Assembly (NCBI GenBank): GCA_003141795.1
Contig: PLNO01000203.1
Span: 1 to 9,259, forward strand
DNA from: Spirochaetaceae bacterium
GTDB taxonomy: Bacteria > Spirochaetota > Spirochaetia > SZUA-6 > Fen-1364
Length of the DNA stretch: 9,259 bases
Direction of reading: 5' to 3'
The stretch's first letter is position 1. Each line of letters starts with the position of its first letter. A program made the translations under genes and the position numbers. The notes below the pieces were generated by a model. It was not told the origin of the DNA. It saw nothing but the letters and a program-made list of their open reading frames with translations, and made no database searches. Shown here one piece after another: positions 1-5,934 of the stretch.

Positions 1-1
1 C

Positions 2-1078
2 CTGATGCTTGCGATGATCCCCGGGGCCTCCGGGTTCTTCCACTGGGTCGGCCACGACACCGCCGTGCAGGCCGAGGAGGTGGTCTTCTTCCGCATCCTC
101 TGCCTCAGCGCCTTTCCCGCGGTCATGGCCGCCGCGTTTTCCGGCATGCTCTCGGGGCTGGGCCGCACGACGCCCGTCATGGTGGTGACCCTGTCTGCCA
201 CTGCCGTCAATATCCTGTTCGACTATCTTCTCATCTTCGGCCATTTCGGATTTCCCGCTCTGGGAATCGCCGGTGCCGGATGGGCGAGCGTGCTCTCTAT
301 GTGCGTACAGCTCGTCTCGTATGCCTGCATCGTTCTCAGCCGTGGCTTCCGCGAAAAGTATCGGACCACGGATTGGCGGCCCAACGGGAAAGCGCTGCGC
401 GCACTCATACGCTTCGGGCTGCCCAGCGGGATCCAGTTCTTCATCGACATGGGAGGGTTCACCGCGTTCATCCTGCTGGTTGGCAGATTGGGCCGCAACG
501 AGCTTGCCGCGACGAACCTCGCCTTCAACGTGAACACGATCGCCTTCATGCCGATGATCGGCATCGGGATCGCCGTCTCGGTCCTCGTGGGACAGGCCCT
601 GGGCCGCAATGACCCGGCCCGTGCGCGCTACAGCGTGCGCTCCGCCCTCGACATGACCGTGCTCTACATGGGGACCGTCGCTGTTCTGTTCCTCGTCCTG
701 CCGCGCGTCTTTCTCTCACCGTTCGCCGCGGCATCGGATCCGGCGTCCTTCAGGATCATCGCGGACCTCACGTCGGTGCTTCTGCGGTTCGTTGCCGTCT
801 ACACCCTCTTCGATGCGTTGAACATCGTCTTTTCCTCCGCGATCAAGGGGGCGGGAGACACGCGCTTCGTGATGTGGATGCTCGTCGCGATCTCTCTGGG
901 GGTCCTCGTTATTCCGAGCTTCATCGCCATCACGGTCCTGCACGCATCCGTGTACGTCTGCTGGCTCATCGCATCAGCCTACGTCATTGCGCTGGGTATC
1001 GCGTTTTTCTTCCGCTATCGCCAGGGGAAATGGGCAGGGATGAGGGTGATAGAGACGACGCAGGCGCCGCTGGTCTGA
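2..1078 (+). CDS. MATE-family efflux transporter, C-terminal part (5' end outside window)
   Basis: Inner-membrane Na+/H+-coupled antiporter of the MATE family, which exports cationic drugs and metabolites. The frame is open to the window edge, so this is a partial gene. About 358 residues are visible against the usual 440-460, so roughly 90 N-terminal residues are missing. Counting from the Met at base 5, the visible part begins before the N-lobe signature: a GMLSGLGRTTPVM stretch near residues 47-59, NILFDYLLIFG near 69-79, and FGFPALGIAGAGWAS near 81-95. The C-lobe repeats the pattern with RFGLPSGIQFF, then LGRNELAATNLAFNVN and VGQALGRNDPARAR, then SSAIKGAGDTR. Hydrophobic segments continue to the C-terminus, which ends in a short basic tail. 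It converges on the minus-strand operon with only seven bases between stop codons. Substrate cannot be inferred. The family call is firm. Confidence 0.93.
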   Translation: MMLAMIPGASGFFHWVGHDTAVQAEEVVFFRILCLSAFPAVMAAAFSGMLSGLGRTTPVMVVTLSATAVNILFDYLLIFGHFGFPALGIAGAGWASVLSMCVQLVSYACIVLSRGFREKYRTTDWRPNGKALRALIRFGLPSGIQFFIDMGGFTAFILLVGRLGRNELAATNLAFNVNTIAFMPMIGIGIAVSVLVGQALGRNDPARARYSVRSALDMTVLYMGTVAVLFLVLPRVFLSPFAAASDPASFRIIADLTSVLLRFVAVYTLFDALNIVFSSAIKGAGDTRFVMWMLVAISLGVLVIPSFIAITVLHASVYVCWLIASAYVIALGIAFFFRYRQGKWAGMRVIETTQAPLV

Positions 1079-1085
1079 GAACCGG

Positions 1086-1982
1086 CTATACCTTTGCCAT
1101 TCCGAGCAGGGTCTGCTTCACCATGTCGTACAGGCGATGCACGTCGGCATCGGTCGTGTGGTAGCCGGTGCCCGAGGTCTTCTGCCTGACGACCACGTAC
1201 CCGTACTCCTTGTCGCCTCCCGGTTCCTTCTCGTAGCCTGCGAATCGCATCGCGCTGATGGCCTTGTATGTCGCGCCTGTGCCCTTGCAGAGGAACACGG
1301 AATACATGTAGGGCACGTTCCCGTTGGGGCCCTTGTTCACCGCGACCTGCATCTGCACGCCGAGGAAATCGGCGGGCTTCCGCCGGGGCTCCACCATGAG
1401 CCTTACGTCCTCGGGCACCTGGTGGCCCTCCTTGTCCTTGTCCAGCCTGAGGTACGGGGTGATGATGATGTCCCCTCCCTCCGCCTGTTCGGAGGAGAGG
1501 ATGGGCTCGAAGACGCGCATGCGGAAGGCGAGCTCCTGTGGGGTCCAGAGGGAGATCAGACCGGTGAACAGGAACGGGATGAGGAGCACGAGGGCGTCGA
1601 TGCAGACGACGGCCCCCACGCGATGGTTTCCGCGAAGCACGAACGCCACGACGATCAGCAGAATGGCCATCGTCGTGCCGAATCCCGGGCGATAGATCAC
1701 CGCAAAGGTCTTGTTGCGCGTGAGCTGCAGGTTGCTCTTGATCCTGTCGAACTCGCGGATCGATGCTGGCTGCCAGTCCTCCTGCCCGATGTCCATCGGT
1801 TTGTTCTTGAAATTTTTCGCCCACAGGAAGACGAGCCCTGGCACCATGACGACGATGCCCGGAACGAAGCCGTAGCCTCCGGGGATGACGATCTGCAGGG
1901 CAAAACCTGCCGCGGCGAATACGGCGAACACTGCCAGCCGCACCGGGAAGACAGGCTTGGGGATCGCGAACTTCATTTCCAT
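1086..1982 (-). CDS. Four-TM membrane protein of unknown function, last gene of the operon
   Basis: Not recognised as a known family. The 298-residue product has two N-terminal hydrophobic segments (about 14-33 and 37-55), a polar loop of about 45 residues, two more segments (about 101-117 and 122-146), then a soluble C-terminal domain of about 150 residues. The even number of segments puts both termini on the same side, probably the cytoplasm. The C-terminal domain looks like a mixed alpha/beta fold, with strands around DIIITPYLRL and EYGYVVVRQ; no catalytic motif is evident. The ATG at 1982 is chosen because a GGGAGG lies 8 bases upstream; an internal ATG at 1976 is possible. It starts 3 bases beyond the radical SAM stop, with its ribosome site inside that gene, so translation is probably coupled. 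Position suggests a partner of the upstream system, but its job is unknown. Confidence 0.85.
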   Translation of the reverse strand: MEMKFAIPKPVFPVRLAVFAVFAAAGFALQIVIPGGYGFVPGIVVMVPGLVFLWAKNFKNKPMDIGQEDWQPASIREFDRIKSNLQLTRNKTFAVIYRPGFGTTMAILLIVVAFVLRGNHRVGAVVCIDALVLLIPFLFTGLISLWTPQELAFRMRVFEPILSSEQAEGGDIIITPYLRLDKDKEGHQVPEDVRLMVEPRRKPADFLGVQMQVAVNKGPNGNVPYMYSVFLCKGTGATYKAISAMRFAGYEKEPGGDKEYGYVVVRQKTSGTGYHTTDADVHRLYDMVKQTLLGMAKV

Positions 1983-1985
1983 TTC

Positions 1986-3539
1986 CTATGCCTCCCGCAC
2001 GCCTGCGGCGACCCGCGGCGAGCTTTTGGGGTTTCGTATCTCCGAGGTCCCGGCGTACCGCCAGTACAGCGGGCAGGCGGCCTGACATGCCGTGAAGCTG
2101 CCGCACCCCGAGCACTCCGGCGGCGCGTACTCCTTGTTCTTGAAGAACCGTGCGCGCTCGGAAAACCAGATTTCCTTGAAGTCATCGGTCAGGAGATTCC
2201 CCATCGGCTCGGGGTAGGAGGAGCAGGGGAGAACGTCCCCGGATGCGGATACCGACAGGAGCCCGTCCATCGCGGCGCATGATTTGTTTCCGAGACCCCG
2301 GGCGATGGTGTTGTAGTGGCAGTGCGGAATGGGGGAGTACCAGTAGAAGACGAGGTCCGCCTCGCGCGCAGCCGTCCGTATACCCTCGATGATCGCCCCA
2401 GCCCGCGCATACGGGACGAACAGCTGCTGTGCGGTGTCCGCGGCGCCGTTCGCCGTTGGGCTCTCGCCGTCCTGCTCCGCAGGCCGTCTGCCGCCCGCGG
2501 GGCTCTCGCCGTCCTGCTCCGCAGGCCGTCTGTCGCCCGCAGGCGGCAAATACAGGTTCATAGCGAACCTGCTCACCCCGATGGACTTGAGGAACGCGGG
2601 CATGCACGGCGCATCAGCCGCATTGCGCGCGGTCACCGTGGTGTTGGTTTGTATGGAGATCCCCGCTTTCTGGAGCGCGCGGATCCCCTCCAGCGTTTGC
2701 CGGTAGGAGCCGGGCCGTGCGGTGAGCGCGTCATGCGTCTCAGACTCCGGGCTCTCGAGACTCACCTGCGCCGTCCTCAGGCCCGCCCTGAACAGGTTCA
2801 CCGCCCTGCGCGGCGTCGCCAGCGTCCCGTTCGTGATGAGGTTTACCTGCAGGCCGATGTGGCGGGCGAACCTGATCATGTCCTCCAGATCACCGCGGAG
2901 CAGCGGCTCACCGCCGGTGAACGAGAAGAACGGGACGCGCGCCTCTTCCTTGAACGTGCGGATGACGCGCTCGATCTCCGCAAGGCTCATCTCCTTGCCT
3001 CCGGAGAGGCCGAGCGGCGTGGGGGCCGCGGGTATCGAGCCGCATCCCTCGAGATGCGTACCGCATCCAGCGTAGCAGAACGCGCACGCGTTGTTGCACC
3101 GATACGTGACGGCGATTTCCCCCAGGATCGGGAGTGTCGTGTACTGGAAGGAGTACGGGACGGTCTCGTAGGGCGCGCGGCCGTCATCCGTCGGCAGACC
3201 GAGATACAGGTTGCGGAGGTCGGAGACGAACGAGGCGACCTGCCGCGCGCGTTCCTCTTCCGCGATTCCGGGGATGTCCGAGACCCTGCCCCCCGCCAGC
3301 ATATGGCGCACGATCGCGACCCCTGTCGTGTTCGCCTTGTAGACCTGGTTCGGCGGAAGGATGACGACGCCGTCCTCCTCCCGGGCAAAGATATGCTCCC
3401 GGGATTCCCGGAAGAAGTCGTCGATCCACGAGAGGTTCGAGAGCGTATCGCCCGCGGGGCTCTCGCCGTCCCGCTTCGCAGGCCGTCTGCCGCCCGCGGG
3501 CCTCTTCCCGAATCTCAATGTGCGCCCCCCGAAACGCAT
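1986..3539 (-). CDS. Radical SAM/SPASM protein with PqqD-like N-terminus (putative peptide/protein maturase)
   Basis: Iron-sulfur enzyme predicted to cleave S-adenosylmethionine and modify a peptide. Counting 517 residues from the ATG at 3539: a PqqD/RRE-like segment at about 56-116 (DGVVILPPNQVYKANTTGVA onward); the radical SAM cluster CNNACAFC with Cys148, 152 and 155; GGEP at 209-212 for SAM binding; then a SPASM-type region with Cys at 407, 421, 439, 476, 479, 485 and 489, suggesting auxiliary clusters. Extra Cys159 and Cys166 follow the first cluster. Residues about 335-362 are a low-complexity insertion made of two 42-bp DNA repeats; a third copy lies near the N-terminus. The start is uncertain: ATG 3539 overlaps the upstream gene by 25 bases but has no clear ribosome site, while TTG 3518 forms a TTGA overlap with that gene's stop and has a G-run 6 bases upstream. 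The neighbouring Cys-repeat tail is the likely substrate (inference). Confidence 0.93.
   Translation of the reverse strand: MRFGGRTLRFGKRPAGGRRPAKRDGESPAGDTLSNLSWIDDFFRESREHIFAREEDGVVILPPNQVYKANTTGVAIVRHMLAGGRVSDIPGIAEEERARQVASFVSDLRNLYLGLPTDDGRAPYETVPYSFQYTTLPILGEIAVTYRCNNACAFCYAGCGTHLEGCGSIPAAPTPLGLSGGKEMSLAEIERVIRTFKEEARVPFFSFTGGEPLLRGDLEDMIRFARHIGLQVNLITNGTLATPRRAVNLFRAGLRTAQVSLESPESETHDALTARPGSYRQTLEGIRALQKAGISIQTNTTVTARNAADAPCMPAFLKSIGVSRFAMNLYLPPAGDRRPAEQDGESPAGGRRPAEQDGESPTANGAADTAQQLFVPYARAGAIIEGIRTAAREADLVFYWYSPIPHCHYNTIARGLGNKSCAAMDGLLSVSASGDVLPCSSYPEPMGNLLTDDFKEIWFSERARFFKNKEYAPPECSGCGSFTACQAACPLYWRYAGTSEIRNPKSSPRVAAGVREA
2458..2541. repeat. Two tandem 42-bp repeat units inside the radical SAM gene
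   Basis: Two adjacent 42-base units (2458-2499 and 2500-2541) differ at only two positions. On the coding strand they encode a 14-residue unit centred on RRPAEQDGESP. The length is a multiple of three, so the radical SAM frame is kept. They lie between the barrel (after MNLYLPPAG) and the helix leading to the SPASM region, where a loop insertion could be tolerated. A third copy occurs at 3457-3498. Confidence 0.93.
3457..3498. repeat. Third copy of the 42-bp repeat, near the N-terminus of the radical SAM gene
   Basis: This copy differs from the unit at 2458-2499 at two positions and encodes GRRPAKRDGESP in the same frame. It is bounded on both sides by the palindrome CCCGCGGG (3451-3458 and 3493-3500). 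It lies upstream of the PqqD-like segment, in sequence that is otherwise low-complexity. Confidence 0.9.
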
Positions 3540-5176
3540 GCCGAGTGGCACGCGGAGTGGCACGCGGAGTGGCATGCCGAATGGCACGCGTGATGGCAGG
3601 CGGAGTGACACGCGTTGTGGCAGGCCGAGTAGCAGGCGTTCACGCCGCCGGTTTTCGCCTGCGGGGGCGCGAAGCAGCCCTTGAAGCAGGATGCGGAGGC
3701 CATGAAGTCCTGGTAGCCGGCGGAGAAGTCGTGCGGGAGCACCATGTGCGAATACACCGCCGCGTTCCAGTAGATCCAGCGGTAGGACGACCAGTAATAG
3801 AAATAGGGATCTGCGCGAGCGGCGGCGGTTTCCTCTTTCTGCTCGAGCTTCTTTCTATAGTATTCACGCGTGGCGTCGATGTCGCAGTCCCAGATCTTCT
3901 CCTGAAGCTTCGCGAGCACCTTTTCGAAGAAGTCCGCGAGGATGCCGGAGAGAACGAGCCCCTTCGTGTCGAAGGATTGGAGGAACATCTCCTCGTACTC
4001 GTGCGCTGCCTTGCCCGCCGTGAGGATCTTGATCTGGAGCGGATCCTCCTTCACCACCTCGATGATTTCCTGGCGCTTCAGCCCCTCCAGCATGATGCCG
4101 ACGACCTTCTGCATCGGCATCTCCAGGAGGAGCGCAACCTCTACGGGATGCAGGTCCTCCGCGATTTTTCCCTTCACCTGGTAGGTGCCGGCGAACAGCT
4201 TCGGGGGTATCCAGTTGTCCCCCGCCCATTTGATCCCCTCCACCTTCTGCAGGGATGCCCCGTACCCCCGGGCTTTCAGCCAGTAGAGGAACAGGACGAG
4301 TGCCAGGAGCACCGCAAATACGGCGGCCATGGCGATCGGGCCGGCCTGGGGGCGCGGGGTGGGCGTGACGGTCTGCTCGACCGGCGCTTGTCCGCCCTGA
4401 TCTTCGGACTGTGTGGTGTCGGTCCCGACCTGCGCGGGTGCGGCAGTGGTGCTTTCCGTGAGGACCGAAGCGGCCATCGGGACGAGTGACTTCGTCAGGT
4501 AGAACTGGATGCGCTGGGTCTGCCGTTCGCCGAGGTCGGTCTGGTGGAACCTCAGCGTGAGGTAGTACTTCCCATCGTCGCCTTTGGAGCCGTACGCATC
4601 GATGCTGTTCTCCTTGTTGACGTACGGCTCGGTGCGGAACCCCGCCTTGGAGAGGACATCGTCGGCCACCGTCTCACCGTCCACGACGATGGGCAGCTCG
4701 ATGCGGATGGTGCGGTGGTCCATCGCGTATTCCCATTGCTCGGCGGCCCAGTCGAAGTAGAAAAGCCCTCCGAAGTCTTTCGACTGCGTCCAGCCGATAT
4801 GGCCCGAGCCCGCCACGTCTCCGCCGTAATTCAGGAAGTACATCGCCTTGCCCGTGAAGGCGCGTCCCCCCGCAAGCACGACATCGAACTTGTTCCCGCC
4901 CATGGGCGTGATCTTCAACCCGACGCGCGTATTGCCCGCGAGGTCCGCGTAGCACTGATCGGGATTGAACACCGGGGTGACGGCCGTGCCCTCGAGGTAG
5001 AAGCCGTGCATCTGCCCGCCGGATACCTCCCATGCGATGCTCTCGAAGAAGTTCGCCTTGCCGTCGGTGCGCAGGACGATGTCCTCCTCCACCGACGTCA
5101 CCGCCGCCGAAAGAGCGAAGGATCCCACGGCGCCGATGCAGAGGATCAGCAGGACGAGCAGGGTTGTTTTCTTCAT
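3515..5176 (-). CDS. DUF2207-like membrane protein with C-terminal CxxxC-repeat (CHSA) tail
   Basis: Predicted 553-residue single-pass membrane protein. Residues 1-25 form a signal peptide (MKK, then a long hydrophobic run). Residues about 26-235 are a beta-rich extracytoplasmic domain resembling DUF2207 proteins, followed by a Thr/Pro/Gln linker (about 238-279), a transmembrane helix (about 281-299) and a cytoplasmic part. The latter has a helical segment near 342-375 (DLHPVEVALLLEMP onward) as in DUF2207 C-terminal regions, and an aromatic patch at 458-475. The tail has Cys497 and Cys501, then nine cysteines at 515-547 spaced exactly every four residues, mostly as C-H-S-A units, ending VSGGAH. 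The start at 5176 forms an ATGA overlap with the upstream stop and gives a proper signal peptide. The downstream gene is a radical SAM/SPASM enzyme, so the tail may be its substrate. Metal binding is the main alternative. The DUF2207 assignment is by overall architecture and moderately sure. Confidence 0.9.
   Translation of the reverse strand: MKKTTLLVLLILCIGAVGSFALSAAVTSVEEDIVLRTDGKANFFESIAWEVSGGQMHGFYLEGTAVTPVFNPDQCYADLAGNTRVGLKITPMGGNKFDVVLAGGRAFTGKAMYFLNYGGDVAGSGHIGWTQSKDFGGLFYFDWAAEQWEYAMDHRTIRIELPIVVDGETVADDVLSKAGFRTEPYVNKENSIDAYGSKGDDGKYYLTLRFHQTDLGERQTQRIQFYLTKSLVPMAASVLTESTTAAPAQVGTDTTQSEDQGGQAPVEQTVTPTPRPQAGPIAMAAVFAVLLALVLFLYWLKARGYGASLQKVEGIKWAGDNWIPPKLFAGTYQVKGKIAEDLHPVEVALLLEMPMQKVVGIMLEGLKRQEIIEVVKEDPLQIKILTAGKAAHEYEEMFLQSFDTKGLVLSGILADFFEKVLAKLQEKIWDCDIDATREYYRKKLEQKEETAAARADPYFYYWSSYRWIYWNAAVYSHMVLPHDFSAGYQDFMASASCFKGCFAPPQAKTGGVNACYSACHNACHSACHHACHSACHSACHSACHSACVSGGAH
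3536..3634 (-). repeat. 12-bp tandem repeats encoding the Cys-His-Ser-Ala tail
   Basis: Eight consecutive 12-base units, plus one final Cys codon, encode C-x-x-x in the DUF2207-like gene. In coding order the spacers are YSA, HNA, HSA, HHA, then HSA four times. The commonest unit reads TGCCACTCCGCG with small variants. The same codons recur, which points to growth by slippage or unequal exchange. The array sits at the very 3' end of the gene, so unit number could change without disrupting the folded domains. Confidence 0.95.
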
Positions 5177-5808
5177 TTTTTCTCTTCCAGTTCCTTCATG
5201 ATCGAGAGGCGTTCCTCCCCGCTCTGACCGAGCAGGTCTTCGGTGACGCGCTCCTTGATGACGGCTGCGCATTCCATTATCTCCCGTGAGAATTGCTCGC
5301 CGGGATCCGCGGCATGGTCCTTGTCCGTCGGCGCTTCGTAGCGGTGGGCGGTGGCATTCTGGTCGCGCTCGTCGAGGAAGACCTGACATATGTCCACGAC
5401 CCGCTCGATGCGCTCGTTCGCGAGGGGAGAGTAGCTGCCGAGCTCCCTGCACTTCTCAAGGTACGCGCCAGACTCTTGTAGAAAGTACTCCATGGCCTTG
5501 GACATCCGATCGTCTCCCAGGCGGAGGACTGCGAGCTTTTCCCGCATGGCGGCGTACGAGCCGACCTTCTCCCGCACCTTCTTGAGCCGGTCCTCGTCGA
5601 CCTCCTGCACGATCTCTTTCGCGCCCCGCCGGGAGAAAAACAGCACGAAGGTCACTGCCGCATACGCCACGATGAGGGCGAGGATCGGCGGGCCTGCGTG
5701 GCCGCCGAAGAGGAACGCGGAAAGCACGATGAGCAGCGCTCCCGTTGCCGAGATCACGAGGTTCAAGCGCGAGCGCAGGTAGAGGAGGAACGGTTTCTTC
5801 ACGGGCAT
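5173..5808 (-). CDS. Two-TM protein with helical cytoplasmic domain, first gene of the operon
   Basis: Family not recognised. The 211-residue product has two hydrophobic segments (about 16-34 and 40-58) joined by a short HAGP-type turn. A charged helical domain follows, rich in Glu, Lys and Arg (about 62-150), with possible coiled-coil character, and then a helical C-terminus ending in a run of Glu and Lys. This topology recalls small membrane scaffold proteins such as XpaC-type proteins; I see no diagnostic motif and do not assign it. It lacks the LemA signature. The ATG at 5808 is preferred (GGTGAG just upstream, about 4 bases away). The longer version starting at TTG 5844 would place a perfect TTGACA, probably promoter sequence, inside the gene. 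Its stop overlaps the ATG of the DUF2207-like gene, so the two are translationally coupled. Confidence 0.85.
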   Translation of the reverse strand: MPVKKPFLLYLRSRLNLVISATGALLIVLSAFLFGGHAGPPILALIVAYAAVTFVLFFSRRGAKEIVQEVDEDRLKKVREKVGSYAAMREKLAVLRLGDDRMSKAMEYFLQESGAYLEKCRELGSYSPLANERIERVVDICQVFLDERDQNATAHRYEAPTDKDHAADPGEQFSREIMECAAVIKERVTEDLLGQSGEERLSIMKELEEKK

Positions 5809-5934
5809 TAACTCACCATTGGAACACCGCAACGCCTTTGTCAACTATTATTTGCATAAAAAGTACGAAGCGATCGCATTGGACGAAGGAGGTTCCTGAA
5901 GTCGTTATTGTAACATATCGGAGGTAATGGATTT
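5809..5934. promoter_or_regulatory. Divergent intergenic region between the operon and the WG lipoprotein gene
   Basis: A 126-base region, more AT-rich than its surroundings, separates divergent genes and must hold promoters for both. On the minus strand a perfect TTGACA (-35 type) lies at 5844-5839, but 17 bases further the -10 match is poor and would place transcription almost at the ATG at 5808. On the plus strand, TAACAT at 5911-5916 could be a weak -10, without a good -35. No operator palindrome is clear. Confidence 0.4.
5920..5925 (+). promoter_or_regulatory. Ribosome binding site of the WG lipoprotein gene
   Basis: GGAGGT lies 9 bases before the ATG at 5935. A nearer ATG right after the site opens a frame that stops after three codons, so 5935 is the real start, as the lipoprotein signal peptide confirms. 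Confidence 0.75.

Noticed and set aside
1137..2282. Plus-strand open frame (381 codons) opposite the four-TM gene
   Set aside because: Composition is His/Arg/Asp-rich as expected of an antisense frame. The minus-strand product has clean membrane segments and a good ribosome site.
2316..3593. Plus-strand open frame (425 codons) opposite the radical SAM gene
   Set aside because: Shadow frame: Arg/Ala-rich, no domain, and its ending mirrors the 12-bp repeats. The opposite strand carries clear CxxxCxxC, GGEP and SPASM motifs.
3540..3611. Upstream extension of the radical SAM protein to 3611
   Set aside because: The added residues are just the 12-bp Cys repeats read in another frame (R-V-P-L-type repeats), with no ribosome site.
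3536..3634. CRISPR array
   Set aside because: Units are 12 bases, directly adjacent with no spacers, and in frame with a coding sequence. The 42-bp repeats likewise have no spacers.
5177..5452. Upstream extension of the DUF2207-like gene to 5452
   Set aside because: It would overlap the two-TM gene by 280 bases and bury the signal peptide. The ATG at 5176 gives an ATGA overlap.
5173..5808. LemA family assignment for the two-TM gene
   Set aside because: LemA proteins have one N-terminal helix and an NxxxxxRN-type motif that is not present here. The association of LemA with DUF2207 proteins is tempting, but the sequence does not support it.
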